From contig JAJPHO010000116.1 in NCBI GenBank assembly GCA_021325215.1, positions 1 to 50,264 on the forward strand: a DNA stretch of 50,264 bases. Reading direction: 5' to 3'. The DNA comes from Alphaproteobacteria bacterium. Its GTDB lineage: Bacteria > Pseudomonadota > Alphaproteobacteria > Rhodospirillales > Magnetospirillaceae. Below the pieces are notes generated by a model that was not told the origin of the DNA, made no database searches, and worked only from the letters and a program-made list of their open reading frames with translations. This document shows, one piece after another, positions 15,126-25,009 of this stretch. The position numbers and the translations under genes are program-made. Every line of letters starts with the position of its first letter. The first letter of the stretch is position 1.

Positions 15126-16142
15126 TTACATCGTCAGGTTGGTCAGGGACTTGCCCTTGGCCGCTTCGGACTTACGCTGGGCGTCCGGGCTGACGATCAG
15201 GCCCTTTTCGGCCAGATAGCCGTTCTTGCCCCAGGCCTTTTCCGAGGTGAACTCGGCGATGTATTCCTTGATGCCGGGGATGGCGCCGACATGGCTCTTC
15301 TTGACGTAGAAGAACAGCGGACGCGACACTGGATATTTCGACGAGGCGATGTTCTCGTAGGTCGGGACCTGGCCGTCGATGGTGGCGGCCTGGATCTTGT
15401 CGCCGTTCTGGTCGAGGTAGGAGAAGGTGGTCACGCCGACCGAGTAGGGCTGGGTGATCATCTTCTGCAGGGTGACGGTGTAGTTCTCAGTCACGTCGAT
15501 GAAGGCGCCGTCCTCACGGGCGGTTTCACAGGCGGCCTTGGCGGCGGCCTTGTCGAGCGCCTTGATCTCCGGCTGGCCCAGGCAGGCCGGGTCCATCACC
15601 AGCTCGTTGAAGGCGTCGCGGGTGCCATGGTTCGGCGCCGGCACGTAGAGGACGATGTCTTCCTTCGGCAGCGAAGGATCGATGTCGCTCCACTTGTTGT
15701 ACGGGTTGGCGACCAGCTTGCCGTCCTTGACCACCTGCTTGGCGGCGGCCTTGTAGATCTGCTCCTTGGTCAGGGCGAACTTCGGACCGGACTTGGCATT
15801 GGCGATGACGATGCCGTCATAGCCGATGACGATCTCGGTGATGTCCTTGACGCCGTTGGCGGCGCAGGCGTCGACTTCCGACTTTTCGATGCGGCGCGAC
15901 GCGTTGACGATGTCAGGAGTGTTCTCGTCGGCGCCGGCGCAGAACAGCTTCATGCCGCCGCCCGTACCGGTGCTCTCGACGACCGGGGTCTTGAAGCCCG
16001 AGGTCTTGCCGAACTGCTCGGCCACAGCGGTCGCGAACGGGTACACCGTCGAGGAGCCGACGATACGGATCTGATCGCGCGCCTGAGCGCCGCTGGCCAC
16101 GGCGGCGAAAGCCACGGCGGCGACAAGGGTCTTCCTGAACAT
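15126..16142 (-). CDS. pstS: Phosphate-binding periplasmic protein PstS
   Basis: 338 residues. Signal peptide MFRKTLVAAVAFAAVASGAQA, then the PstS/SphX core: IRIVGSSTVYPFATAVAEQF, ESTGTGGGMKLFCAG with phosphate ligands, DIVNASRRI, and YVPAPNHGTRDAFNELVM. It catches phosphate in the periplasm and delivers it to PstCA. It belongs to the larger alphaproteobacterial PstS type. The ATG at 16140-16142 follows GGAGAGGCTCCCC; the frame is open 27 codons upstream but those precede the signal peptide. A Pho box lies 86 bp upstream. First gene of the operon. Confidence 0.95.
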   Translation of the reverse strand: MFRKTLVAAVAFAAVASGAQARDQIRIVGSSTVYPFATAVAEQFGKTSGFKTPVVESTGTGGGMKLFCAGADENTPDIVNASRRIEKSEVDACAANGVKDITEIVIGYDGIVIANAKSGPKFALTKEQIYKAAAKQVVKDGKLVANPYNKWSDIDPSLPKEDIVLYVPAPNHGTRDAFNELVMDPACLGQPEIKALDKAAAKAACETAREDGAFIDVTENYTVTLQKMITQPYSVGVTTFSYLDQNGDKIQAATIDGQVPTYENIASSKYPVSRPLFFYVKKSHVGAIPGIKEYIAEFTSEKAWGKNGYLAEKGLIVSPDAQRKSEAAKGKSLTNLTM

Positions 16143-16227
16143 GGGGAGCCTCTCCACATAAGATAAAATGCGGCGGTATGCTGCCCAGGCCGCGCGCCAG
16201 ACAATAGCCCCGTTGTGTGACAATGGG

Positions 16228-16245
16228 ATGAAAGTTCTGTTACAG
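16228..16245 (-). promoter_or_regulatory. Pho box upstream of pstS
   Basis: Minus-strand CTGTAAC-AGAA-CTTTCAT, two 7-bp half-sites with a 4-bp spacer, closely matching the PhoB consensus. It is well placed to drive the pst operon under phosphate limitation. Confidence 0.75.
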
Positions 16246-16277
16246 TTAACCCGGACGTATAGGTCGGGTTCACCGAC

Positions 16278-16306
16278 GGTTTTGGAGCGCCCTACGCTCC
16301 AAAACC
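16278..16306. terminator. Perfect 12-bp hairpin between rpe and pstS
   Basis: GGTTTTGGAGCG (16278-16289) and CGCTCCAAAACC (16295-16306) with loop CCCTA. It is the second hairpin after rpe on the minus strand and separates the tkt-fba-rpe transcript from the pstS promoter. No long T-run follows. Confidence 0.6.
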
Positions 16307-16363
16307 CTAAGCCCGAGCGGCGCCTGAGCCTTCGCTGGAGCGGAGCGGAAGCGTCGTAAGAAT

Positions 16364-16386
16364 CCTAAGGGCCTCAGGCCCTTAGG
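16364..16386 (-). terminator. Hairpin containing the rpe stop codon
   Basis: CCTAAGGGCC and GGCCCTTAGG pair over 10 bp around a three-base loop that is exactly the rpe stop codon TGA (16374-16376). On the minus strand the stem is followed by ATTCTT. It is a likely terminator that reaches into the coding sequence. Confidence 0.6.
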
Positions 16387-17012
16387 GCGCGGATGTTCCC
16401 GGCATAGTCGGGAGTGCGGAAAACCGCGCTTCCCGCGACCAGGACATGGGCCCCGGCATCGACCAGTTTCCTGGCGTTGTCGGGCACCACGCCGCCATCC
16501 ACCTCGATCTCGATCGGGCGATTTCCGATCATCGCAGAGATTTTCTTAATCTTTTCGATGGCCGAGGGAATGAAGCTCTGCCCGCCGAAGCCGGGATTGA
16601 CCGACATCACGAGAATCAGGTCGATCTTGTCGAGGACGTATTCCAGCACGCTTTCCGGCGTCGCCGGGTTCAGCGACACGCCGGCCTTGGCGCCCAGCGA
16701 CTTGATCAGCGCCAGCGAGCGGTCGAGATGCTTCGACGCCTCGGCATGGATGGTGACGATGTCCGAGCCGGCCTCGACGAAGGCCTGTATGTAGGGATCG
16801 ACCGGCTCGATCATCAGATGAACGTCGAAGGTCTTGGCCGTGTGCTTGCGCAGGGCTTTGACCACCATCGGGCCGATGGTCAGGTTGGGCACGAAATGCC
16901 CGTCCATCACGTCGACATGGATATAGTCCGCCCCCGCCACATCGATGGCGCGAACCTCCTCGCCCAGCTTGGCGAAGTCGGCGGAGAGGATCGAGGGAGC
17001 GATCTTGACCAT
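16374..17012 (-). CDS. rpe: Ribulose-phosphate 3-epimerase
   Basis: 212 residues, TIM barrel. [35 protein letters not shown] (metal His and Asp), [27 protein letters not shown] and [20 protein letters not shown] are all family hallmarks. It interconverts ribulose 5-phosphate and xylulose 5-phosphate in the pentose phosphate and Calvin pathways. The ATG at 17010-17012 is preferred; a TTG two codons earlier overlaps the fba stop. Last gene of tkt-fba-rpe. Confidence 0.95.
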   Translation of the reverse strand: MVKIAPSILSADFAKLGEEVRAIDVAGADYIHVDVMDGHFVPNLTIGPMVVKALRKHTAKTFDVHLMIEPVDPYIQAFVEAGSDIVTIHAEASKHLDRSLALIKSLGAKAGVSLNPATPESVLEYVLDKIDLILVMSVNPGFGGQSFIPSAIEKIKKISAMIGNRPIEIEVDGGVVPDNARKLVDAGAHVLVAGSAVFRTPDYAGNIRALRA

Positions 17013-17014
17013 GA

Positions 17015-18079
17015 TCAATTGATCTTCGGATCGAGCGAACCGCTCTTATAGCGCTTGGCCATCTCGCTCAGCGGCACGACCTTGATCTTCGAAGCCATGC
17101 CGGCGGCGCCGAACTGTTCGTAGCGCTCTTCGCACAGCTTCTGCATGGCGGCCATGGCCGGCTTCAGATAGGCGCGCGGGTCGAACTCGGCCTTCTTCTC
17201 GGTCAGCACCTTGCGGATCTGGCCGGTGATGGCCATGCGGCAATCGGTGTCGATATTGACCTTGCGCACGCCGTGCTTGATGCCCTGCTGGATCTCTTCG
17301 ATCGGCACACCGAAAGTCTGCGGCATCTCGCCGCCATATTCGTTGATGATGTCCTGCAGATCCTGCGGCACCGACGACGAACCATGCATCACCAGGTGCG
17401 TGGTCGGCAGGCGGCGATGGATCTCCTTGATCACGTTCATCGCCAGGATGTCGCCGGTCGGCTTGCGGCTGAATTTGTAGGCGCCATGCGAGGTGCCCAT
17501 GGCGATGGCGAGCGCGTCGACCTTGGTCTCGCGCACGAAATCGACGGCCTGGTCGGGATCGGTCAGCAGCTGGGAGTGGTCGAGCTTGCCCTCGAAGCCA
17601 TGGCCGTCTTCCTTGTCGCCCATGCCGGTCTCCAGCGAGCCGAGCACACCCAGCTCACCCTCGACCGAGACGCCGACCATGTGGGCCAGCTCGGAGACCT
17701 TGTGGGTGACGCCGACATTGTAATCCCAGTCGCCCGGGGTCTTGGCGTCTTCCTTGAGCGAGCCGTCCATCATCACCGAGGAGAAGCCGTTGGCGATGGC
17801 CGAGAGACAGGTCTCAGGGCCATTGCCATGGTCCTGGTGCATACACAGCGGAATGTCGGGATACATCTCGGCGGCGGCCTGGATCAGATGCTTCAGCACC
17901 AGATCGTTGGCATAGGACCGCGCGCCGCGGCTGGCCTGCAGGATGACCGGGCTGTCGGTCTTCTTGGCGGCCGCCATGATGGCCAGCATCTGCTCCATAT
18001 TGTTGATGTTGAAGGCGGGCAGGCCGTAGCCATGTTCCGCCGCGTGATCCAACAACTGACGCAAGGATGCGATGGCCAT
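17015..18079 (-). CDS. fba: Fructose-bisphosphate aldolase, class II (Calvin-cycle type)
   Basis: 354 residues. [32 protein letters not shown] (zinc His region with catalytic Asp), [26 protein letters not shown] and [12 protein letters not shown] match the CbbA/Fba class IIB-like branch used in proteobacterial Calvin operons. It cleaves or forms fructose 1,6-bisphosphate and sedoheptulose 1,7-bisphosphate. It lies between tkt and rpe with spacing of 26 bp or less, so the three are one transcript. cbbA is the usual symbol if it serves carbon fixation; RuBisCO and phosphoribulokinase are not in the window. Confidence 0.94.
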   Translation of the reverse strand: MAIASLRQLLDHAAEHGYGLPAFNINNMEQMLAIMAAAKKTDSPVILQASRGARSYANDLVLKHLIQAAAEMYPDIPLCMHQDHGNGPETCLSAIANGFSSVMMDGSLKEDAKTPGDWDYNVGVTHKVSELAHMVGVSVEGELGVLGSLETGMGDKEDGHGFEGKLDHSQLLTDPDQAVDFVRETKVDALAIAMGTSHGAYKFSRKPTGDILAMNVIKEIHRRLPTTHLVMHGSSSVPQDLQDIINEYGGEMPQTFGVPIEEIQQGIKHGVRKVNIDTDCRMAITGQIRKVLTEKKAEFDPRAYLKPAMAAMQKLCEERYEQFGAAGMASKIKVVPLSEMAKRYKSGSLDPKIN

Positions 18080-18105
18080 TTGTATCTCCCTTGTTGCTTG
18101 AGGCC

Positions 18106-20088
18106 TTAGAGGGCGGCTTTCGCCGCCTTGGCGATATCACCCGCCGTGATGCCGAAATGGGCATAGACCTTGTCGGCCGGGCCCGAGGCACCGAAGGACG
18201 GCAAGCCTACCACGATCCCGTCATGCCCGACATAGCGCTCCCAGCCATAGGTCGCGGCCGCCTCGACGGCAACCTTGAGGCCCGAACCCAGCACAGACGC
18301 CTTGTAGGCCTTGTCCTGCGCGTCGAACAGCTCGGTGCAGGGCATCGAGATTACGGCGGCGCCGATGCCTTCGGCCTGCAAAAGATCACGGGCGGCCAAA
18401 GCGATGGCGACCTCGGAGCCGGTGGCGATCAGGGTGACCTTACGCTCGCCCTTGGCTTCTTCCAGAACATAACCGCCCTTGGCGGTCAAATTCTCGGCGG
18501 CCGACTTGCGGACCGTCGGCAGATTCTGGCGCGACAGGCTGAACAGGCTGGGACCGTCGGTGCGCTCCAACGACAGCTCATAGGCTTCCATCATCTCGAC
18601 CGCATCGGCCGGACGGAACACCCACAGGTTGGGCATGGCGCGCAGGGACGCCAGATGCTCAACCGGCTGATGGGTCGGACCATCCTCGCCGAGGCCGATG
18701 GAATCATGGGTCATCACATAGAGGACGCGCAGACCCATCAGCGCCGACATGCGCAGGCTGGGGCGCAGATAATCGGTGAACACCAGGAAGGTGCCGCCAT
18801 AGGGGATGAAGCCGCCATGCAGGGCCAGGCCGTTCATCAGGGCCGCCATGCCATGCTCGCGCACACCGTAATGGATGTAGCGTCCCGACACGTCGTCCGG
18901 CGTCACCGGCGCGGTCGCCTTGGTGATGGTGAAGTTGGAATGGGTCAGATCGGCCGAGCCGCCGATCAGCTCGGGGATCGACGCGGTCAGCACTTCCAGG
19001 GCTTCCAGCGAGGATTTGCGCGAGGCCCAGCTGGGCTTCTCGCCGATCACCTTATCCTTGAAGGCGGCGGCGGACTGGTGCCAGCCGGCCGGCAGGCGGC
19101 CTTCGATGCGGCGCTCGAACTCGGCGCGGCGGCCGGCTTCCATCTTGGCGACGCGGCCCAGCCAGGCCTGACGGGCCTCGGCGCCGCGCGAACCGGCGGC
19201 GCGCCAGGCGGCCAGGATCTCGGCGGGAACCTCGAAAGCGGGCGCGGTCCAGCCCAGCTTTTCGCGGGCGCCGGCCAGTTCCTCGGCACCCAGCGGGGCG
19301 CCGTGGGTCTTTTCCGAACCGGCCTTGGTCGGGGCGCCGAAGCCGATCACGGTCTTGCAGGCGATCAGGGTCGGACGATCCGAGGTCTTGGCGTCGGCGA
19401 TGGCGGTGGCGATCGCCTCGTGATCGTGACCGTCGACGCGCAGGGCCTTCCAGCCGGAGGCGCGGAAACGGGCCAGCTGGTCGTCGCTGGTGGTCAGCGA
19501 GGTCGAGCCGTCGATGCAGATCTCGTTGTCGTCCCACAGGACGATCAGCTTGTTGAGCTTCAGATGGCCGGCCAGCGAAATCGCTTCCTGGCTGATGCCT
19601 TCCATCAGGCAGCCGTCGCCGGCGATCACATAGGTGTGGTGCTCGACCACGTCCGAACCGAACTGGCTGGCCAGCATGCGTTCACCGAGCGCGAAACCGA
19701 CCGAATTGGCGATGCCCTGGCCCAACGGGCCGGTGGTGGTCTCGGCGATGGCGACATGGCCATATTCCGGATGGCCGGCGGTGCGCGAACCGAGCTGGCG
19801 GAAATTCTTGATCTGCTCGATATCGACGTCTTCATAGCCGGTCAGATAGGCGAGCGCGTACAGCAGCATCGAGCCGTGGCCGGCCGACAGGATGAAGCGG
19901 TCGCGGTCGGCCCAATGGGGGTCCTTGGCGTCGAACTTCAGAAAGCGCGAGAACAGCACGGTGGCGACGTCGGCCATGCCCATCGGCATGCCGGGATGGC
20001 CGGAATTGGCCTTTTGCACCGCGTCGGCGGCCAGAAAACGGATGGCATTAGCCATGTCGCGGGCGGACACGGTGGAAACGACGGTCAT
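18106..20088 (-). CDS. tkt: Transketolase
   Basis: 660 residues. Pyrimidine/PP domain: [53 protein letters not shown], and the TPP motif [20 protein letters not shown] with DDNEICIDG. The second half has [38 protein letters not shown] and the C-terminal [10 protein letters not shown]. It transfers two-carbon ketol units in the pentose phosphate and Calvin pathways. I choose ATG 20086-20088, preceded by GAGGACC; the frame is open 19 codons upstream. First gene of tkt-fba-rpe; cbbT is an alternative symbol. Confidence 0.95.
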   Translation of the reverse strand: MTVVSTVSARDMANAIRFLAADAVQKANSGHPGMPMGMADVATVLFSRFLKFDAKDPHWADRDRFILSAGHGSMLLYALAYLTGYEDVDIEQIKNFRQLGSRTAGHPEYGHVAIAETTTGPLGQGIANSVGFALGERMLASQFGSDVVEHHTYVIAGDGCLMEGISQEAISLAGHLKLNKLIVLWDDNEICIDGSTSLTTSDDQLARFRASGWKALRVDGHDHEAIATAIADAKTSDRPTLIACKTVIGFGAPTKAGSEKTHGAPLGAEELAGAREKLGWTAPAFEVPAEILAAWRAAGSRGAEARQAWLGRVAKMEAGRRAEFERRIEGRLPAGWHQSAAAFKDKVIGEKPSWASRKSSLEALEVLTASIPELIGGSADLTHSNFTITKATAPVTPDDVSGRYIHYGVREHGMAALMNGLALHGGFIPYGGTFLVFTDYLRPSLRMSALMGLRVLYVMTHDSIGLGEDGPTHQPVEHLASLRAMPNLWVFRPADAVEMMEAYELSLERTDGPSLFSLSRQNLPTVRKSAAENLTAKGGYVLEEAKGERKVTLIATGSEVAIALAARDLLQAEGIGAAVISMPCTELFDAQDKAYKASVLGSGLKVAVEAAATYGWERYVGHDGIVVGLPSFGASGPADKVYAHFGITAGDIAKAAKAAL

Positions 20089-20198
20089 CGGCTGAGGTCC
20101 TCGCAGGGGAATTTCGACAGCCTTTTGGGCCAATTCATCCCGCAATGCAAGCGCGGCGTCTGCTACTCTGCCATGACAACGATATCATAGGAGCACGG

Positions 20199-21560
20199 AT
20201 GTTCGCCGCTGCCCGGCAGTTCCTCGCTGCCATCGCCGCCGCCCTCGATGAGCCACCCTCGATGGCGGACCGGATCGGCTTCATCGGAAACGACGCGCTC
20301 CCTTCGGTTTATCCCGTCACCGATCTCGCCGCGGCCTCGATCGGAGCCGCCTGTCTGGCGGTCTCGCGCCTGATCGAAGGAGCCCCCGCCGTCACGGTGG
20401 ATGCCCGCCTCGCTTCGCTCTGGTTCGGCTGGTCGATCAGGCCGGAAGGATGGGAGCCGCCGCCGCTGTGGGACCCGGTCGCCGGCGATTATCCCACCGC
20501 AGACGGCTGGATAAGATTGCATACCAACGCCCCCCGGCATCGTGAGGCGGCCCTCGCCGTGCTGGATGTCCCCGCCGAACGGGGCGCCGTAGCCGCCGCT
20601 GTCGCGGGCTGGGCCAAGGACGAACTCGAATCGCGCATCGTCGAAGCCGGAGGCTGTGCCGCCGCGATGCGGTCCAGCGCCGATTGGACAACCCACCCCC
20701 AGGGCGCTGCCGTCGCCGCCGAGCCGCTGATCGCCTTCACGCCCTATCAGGCGCCGGGGGCATCCTGGCGACCGCGGGCGGAGCGTCCGCTGGACGGCAT
20801 CCGAGTGCTCGACCTGACGCGCATCCTGGCCGGGCCGGTGGCGACCCGTTTTCTCGCCGGATATGGCGCGGATATCCTGCGCATCGATCCGCCGGGCTGG
20901 GATGAAGGCGCAGTCATTCCGGAAATCACTCTCGGAAAACATTGCGCCCGGCTCGATCTGGAAAAGCGCGAGGACCGAACCCGGTTCGAGACTCTGCTGG
21001 CCGAGGCGGACATCCTGGTGCATGGCTATCGCCCGGGCGCCCTCGACGCGCTGGGTTATGGCGAAGCGATCCGCCGCACGCTCAATCCGGGACTGATCGA
21101 CATCTGCCTCGATGCCTATGGCTGGAGCGGCCCCTGGCGCGGCCGGCGCGGCTTCGACAGTCTTGTGCAGATGAGTTCCGGGATCGCCGAAACCGGCATG
21201 ACCATGCTTGGGCGCGAACGCCCGACGCCCCTGCCCGTCCAGGCGCTCGATCATGCGACCGGCTATCTGATGGCCGCCGCCGCCGTCCATGCGCTGAACT
21301 CACGACAGGAAGGAAGGGGCGCAGCCTCCGCCCGCCTATCGCTGGCCCGCACTGCCCGTCTCCTGACCGAGGGCGGATCTGGAGAGCGCGGCGCGCCTTT
21401 CTCAGCCGACGAATCCGATTGGAATGCCCGGCTGGAAACCACCGACTGGGGACCGGCCAAGCGCCTGCTCCCGCCTGCCCACATTACGGGAGCTCCGATG
21501 CGGTGGGATCACCCGGCCTCACAACTGGGCTCCGCCGAAGCGAACTGGAAAACGACTTAA
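20199..21560 (+). CDS. Family III CoA-transferase (CaiB/BaiF) with rearranged domain order
   Basis: 453 residues. The canonical N-terminal family III motif (PLDGIRVLDLTRILAGPVAT, then GYGADILRIDPPGWDE) begins only at residue 196. The GFDSLVQMSSGIAETG segment carrying the likely catalytic Asp and DHATGYLMAAAAVHAL follow. The first ~190 residues resemble the C-terminal half of normal family members (DGWIRLHTNAPRHREA; WAKDELESRIVEAGGCAAAM; WTTHPQG). The order therefore appears permuted, or the protein is a fusion of two partial copies. It would move CoA between carboxylic acids; the substrate is unknown. ATG 20199 follows AGGAGCACGG; the frame is open 18 codons upstream. Convergent with the PAS/GGDEF/EAL gene, sharing TTAA for both stops. 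Confidence 0.8.
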   Translation: MFAAARQFLAAIAAALDEPPSMADRIGFIGNDALPSVYPVTDLAAASIGAACLAVSRLIEGAPAVTVDARLASLWFGWSIRPEGWEPPPLWDPVAGDYPTADGWIRLHTNAPRHREAALAVLDVPAERGAVAAAVAGWAKDELESRIVEAGGCAAAMRSSADWTTHPQGAAVAAEPLIAFTPYQAPGASWRPRAERPLDGIRVLDLTRILAGPVATRFLAGYGADILRIDPPGWDEGAVIPEITLGKHCARLDLEKREDRTRFETLLAEADILVHGYRPGALDALGYGEAIRRTLNPGLIDICLDAYGWSGPWRGRRGFDSLVQMSSGIAETGMTMLGRERPTPLPVQALDHATGYLMAAAAVHALNSRQEGRGAASARLSLARTARLLTEGGSGERGAPFSADESDWNARLETTDWGPAKRLLPPAHITGAPMRWDHPASQLGSAEANWKTT

Positions 21561-24016
21561 GCTTCGTTGCCGTGCCGGGTGGAAGCCAGCATTTCGTCGA
21601 TCTTCGAGGCCGGCACCGGCGGACTGAGCAGGAAGCCCTGCATCTCGTCGCAGCGCAGATGATGTAGCAATTGCCGCTGTGCTTCGGTCTCGACGCCCTC
21701 GGCAACCACGCGCCGGCGCAGGGAATGGCCCATATTGATGATGGTGCGGATGATTTCCAGATCGTCCGGGTCCACCGCGATATCGTTCACGAAACTGCGG
21801 TCGATCTTGATGGTGTTCTGCGGGAACCGCTTGAGATAGCTCAGCGACGAATAGCCGGTGCCGAAATCGTCCATGGTCAGATGGACGCCCATGTCGAACA
21901 ATTCCTTCAGCACCGCCACCGAGTTCTCGGTGTCCGTGAGAATCATGCTCTCGGTGATTTCCAGCTCGAGACCCGACGGGTCGATCGAATAGCGGCTGAG
22001 CAGGTTCTCGACCGTCCTGACCAAATTGCCTCCCTGGCGCAGCTGGCGCACCGAGAGATTGACGGCGACGCGCATATGGCCATAGCCGGCATCGCGCCAC
22101 AATTTATGCTGGTGGCAGGCGGTTTCCAGCACCCAGTCGCCGACCTGCTCGATCAGGCCGGTCTCTTCCAGCACCGGAATGAAGGTGGCCGGCAGCATCT
22201 GGCCGAGTTCGGCGCTGCGCCAGCGCAGCAGCGCCTCGGCGCCGGTCAGGCGGCCGGTGGCGACATCGCATTTGGGCTGGTAGAGCAGCTCGAATTCCTG
22301 ACGCTCCAGCGCCTTGGACAAGCCGTTCTTGATGGTCAGCCGCGCCGTGCTCTCGGCATCCAGCCCGTGGGTGTAGAACTGGAAATTGGCTTTCCCGGTT
22401 TCCTTGGCGCGGTACATGGCGGCATCGGCATTCTTCAGCAGCGCCTGCACCGTCTGCGCGTCGTCGGGGAAACTGGTGATGCCGATCGAGGCCGAGATAT
22501 AGGCCTCGGTTCCCTGCAGCATGAAGGGCAGCTTCAGCGTATCGATGATCCGGTGCGCTATCGCCAGCACGTTCCGCATCTCGCCGAGGTCCGGCATGAT
22601 GATGGTGAATTCGTCGCCGCCGAAGCGGGTCACCGTGTCGCCCTGCCGCACGCAGACCAGCAGGCGCTGCGCCACTTCCTTGAGCAGCTCGTCGCCGACA
22701 TCGTGGCCCAGCGTGTCGTTGATCAGCTTGAAGCCGTCGAGATCGATGAACATCAGCCCGACGCGCTGGCCGTTGCGCTGCGCCTGATGCAGGGCGACCG
22801 AGAGCCGGTCCATGAACAGCGAGCGGTTGGGCAGGCCGGTCAGGGCGTCATAGGTGGCCTGATAGCGGATGCGCTCTTCGTCGCGCTTGCGCTGGGTGAT
22901 GTCCGAAAACACCACCGCATATTGGCTGATCGTGCCCAATTCGTCGGTGGTGGCCGAGATCGACAGCCACACCGCATATTCCTGCCCGTCCTTGCGGGCG
23001 CTCCAATGCTCGCTTTCCCAGCGGCCGTTCTGGCGGATCGCGGTCCAGATCTCGTCGACCAGTTCGCCGTCGGTGGCGGTGCTGGTCAGGAAGAAGGGCC
23101 GGCGCCCCAGCACGTCGGCCAGCTGGAAGCCGGTAACCGAGGTGAAGGCGGGATTGACGGTGGTCACGCGGAAATTGGCGTCGAGCACGGCGATGCCTTC
23201 GGCGGCATTGTCGAACACCGCGGAGGCCAGGCGCAGCCGGTCCTCGGTATGTTTCTCGACGGACAAATCACGGAACAGGAAGACCGCGCCGCTGCCGGTC
23301 TCGGTCATCTCGACCGGCACGATGGCCAGCTCGACCGGAAAGGAGGAACCATCCCGGCGCCAGACGATCAGTTCCATCGCTCCGCCCTGCCGCCAGCCAT
23401 CCGCTTCGCGCAGGATGTCGAACAGGCGCTGATGGTCGCCGGGCGGGCTTTCGGGGTTCTTCATCAGCGCCGTCTCGATCTCGGCGCCGATCAGCTCCTC
23501 CTCGGTCCAGCCGGTCAGCGCCTCGGTGGCACCGCAGGAGAAGACGATATGGCCGGCCTGATCGACCCCGACCACCGCTTCCTGGATCGCCGGAACGCCG
23601 GTGCCGGCGTCGCGCCGCCCGGCGCCGCGCCGATGCAGCTGCGAACGGGCCAGCGCCACGGCGCTTTCGACATGATCGGTGGACGCGGCGTCATGAACCT
23701 CGATGACCAGCCCGGCGTCACGATCGGAGAGATGCGTCACCGCCAGGGCGACGTCGAGGGTGCGGCCATCGAGCCCGCTCCACACATGACGCGCGGGCCG
23801 GGCACTGTCGGTCCAGCCCTGCGGCGCGCCGCTCGGGAAGAAATCGGCCAGCGAGCGGCCGATAACGGAAGAGAGATTGGGCGCGCCCAGCAGGCGCAGT
23901 CCAGCCTGATTGACGAAACGCACCGTGTGGCCGTCGCTGAGAATCATCCCAGGCGCCGTCTGACGAACAAAAATGTCCGAGGAAAAGGGTCTGATCGACG
24001 AAACGCGCGAAACCAT
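21557..24016 (-). CDS. PAS-PAS-PAS-GGDEF-EAL cyclic-di-GMP signalling protein
   Basis: 819 residues. Three PAS-like domains (about 15-105, 145-255 and 265-380) are followed by GGDEF (about 390-550; intact RFGGDEFTIIM at about 464) and EAL (about 565-810; AEALLRW, LELEITESMIL, MDDFGTGYSSLSYLK, KIDRSFV, VVAEGVET). Both catalytic motifs look intact, so the protein could make and degrade c-di-GMP, with the PAS domains sensing a ligand, redox state or light. No transmembrane helix is evident, so it is cytoplasmic. ATG 24014-24016 is used; an ATG at residue 24 is possible. Its stop shares TTAA with the opposing CoA-transferase. Confidence 0.93.
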   Translation of the reverse strand: MVSRVSSIRPFSSDIFVRQTAPGMILSDGHTVRFVNQAGLRLLGAPNLSSVIGRSLADFFPSGAPQGWTDSARPARHVWSGLDGRTLDVALAVTHLSDRDAGLVIEVHDAASTDHVESAVALARSQLHRRGAGRRDAGTGVPAIQEAVVGVDQAGHIVFSCGATEALTGWTEEELIGAEIETALMKNPESPPGDHQRLFDILREADGWRQGGAMELIVWRRDGSSFPVELAIVPVEMTETGSGAVFLFRDLSVEKHTEDRLRLASAVFDNAAEGIAVLDANFRVTTVNPAFTSVTGFQLADVLGRRPFFLTSTATDGELVDEIWTAIRQNGRWESEHWSARKDGQEYAVWLSISATTDELGTISQYAVVFSDITQRKRDEERIRYQATYDALTGLPNRSLFMDRLSVALHQAQRNGQRVGLMFIDLDGFKLINDTLGHDVGDELLKEVAQRLLVCVRQGDTVTRFGGDEFTIIMPDLGEMRNVLAIAHRIIDTLKLPFMLQGTEAYISASIGITSFPDDAQTVQALLKNADAAMYRAKETGKANFQFYTHGLDAESTARLTIKNGLSKALERQEFELLYQPKCDVATGRLTGAEALLRWRSAELGQMLPATFIPVLEETGLIEQVGDWVLETACHQHKLWRDAGYGHMRVAVNLSVRQLRQGGNLVRTVENLLSRYSIDPSGLELEITESMILTDTENSVAVLKELFDMGVHLTMDDFGTGYSSLSYLKRFPQNTIKIDRSFVNDIAVDPDDLEIIRTIINMGHSLRRRVVAEGVETEAQRQLLHHLRCDEMQGFLLSPPVPASKIDEMLASTRHGNEA

Positions 24017-24181
24017 CAGTGATCCAGGTTCACAGCACCCACGGATCTTCGTGGTTACGCGTTAAAACAGGGCATGACAACAGGAAACACACAATAAAAT
24101 TGCGCCGCAATGTCAAAAAATAGCGCCAGGACTGAAAAACAAAACTTGGGCGCGAATTTTTCTCACCAACGCAACTTTCGA

Positions 24182-24826
24182 TTACTGCGCGAAGCCTGGC
24201 TCGGCGGGGAGAAGATTACCGGCGGCCAGCGGCGTCAGCAGCGGCCCCATGCCCGGCAGGGCGGCGGCGGCATTCTCGACGGCGAAATCGAGTTCCGGCT
24301 CGGCGGCCGGCGCATTGGCCTGGCGGATCTCTTCGGTCTTGGGCTTGGCCCCCGCCTTGGCATAGATGAAACCGTAGGTCGGATAGACGCGCTGGCCCAT
24401 CTCGTCGGCGGCTTCGTGCCACACGCGCACCTGGGTCCAGTCATTGTGGGGCGAAACATCGACCATCATCACCCGGGTGGTGACTTCGCCGCGGCCATGG
24501 CCGCGCTGCGGCGCCCAATTGGCGTGGTCGACCAGCACCTTGCGGGAATTGACGATCTCGCTCACCACCGCGACATGGCCGTGGCGCATCGAGCCGTGCT
24601 TCTTGAAGACGATGACGGAGCCGGCGCGCGGCTTCTGACCGCGTTCATATTGGCCGGCGGCGGAAACCCACCAGGTCCATGCGTCGCCCTTGAGGCCGAT
24701 ACCGGAAGAGTCCCGAGCGTAGGTGACGCACTGCACTGCCTGAGCTTTAGGTGCGAGCAACATCCCCATTGCCAACACCAGGGCTGCTAAGAGCCGGAAA
24801 CGCAGATGCAAACCTTGTTCCCCCAA
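24182..24826 (-). CDS. Secreted CHAP-domain amidase/peptidase
   Basis: 214 residues. Signal peptide MGEQGLHLRFRLLAALVLAM plus a hydrophobic tail ending AQA-VQ. The CHAP domain follows at once: catalytic Cys33 in VQCVTYARDSSGI, GDAWTWWVSAAGQYERG, and the His84 segment RHGHVAVVSEI, with VLVDHANW supplying the third residue. The C-terminal ~60 residues are Ala/Pro-rich. CHAP proteins usually cut peptidoglycan cross-links or stem peptides. It is divergent from the Sel1 gene; a CRP-like palindrome lies 60 bp upstream of this start. Confidence 0.85.
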   Translation of the reverse strand: MGEQGLHLRFRLLAALVLAMGMLLAPKAQAVQCVTYARDSSGIGLKGDAWTWWVSAAGQYERGQKPRAGSVIVFKKHGSMRHGHVAVVSEIVNSRKVLVDHANWAPQRGHGRGEVTTRVMMVDVSPHNDWTQVRVWHEAADEMGQRVYPTYGFIYAKAGAKPKTEEIRQANAPAAEPELDFAVENAAAALPGMGPLLTPLAAGNLLPAEPGFAQ

Positions 24827-24885
24827 ACTTTTTTACTTCCCCAAACCCATTTACACCGCATTTATGGATAAATGCAATAGATTGA

Positions 24886-24901
24886 TGTGATCGAAATCAC
24901 A
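24886..24901. promoter_or_regulatory. CRP-type binding palindrome
   Basis: TGTGATCGAAATCACA, a perfect match to the CRP half-site consensus TGTGA-N6-TCACA, with 6-bp perfect arms. It lies between the divergent CHAP and Sel1 genes and could control either or both. Confidence 0.65.
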
Positions 24902-25009
24902 GATTAGACGGATCGCGATCCGCCAGGGTTTCCGCGGAAAGGTGAAGTCAGCCCCCCTCCAAGGAATCGCAACCGTGACTCGGTCCTATACGAGGGTTAT
25001 AAGTGAGCC

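Noticed and set aside
18067-24022. Very long plus-strand frames opposite transketolase (707 codons) and opposite the PAS/GGDEF/EAL gene (783 codons)
   Set aside because: GC-rich antisense shadows; the minus-strand products have complete known motif series and the plus frames show none.
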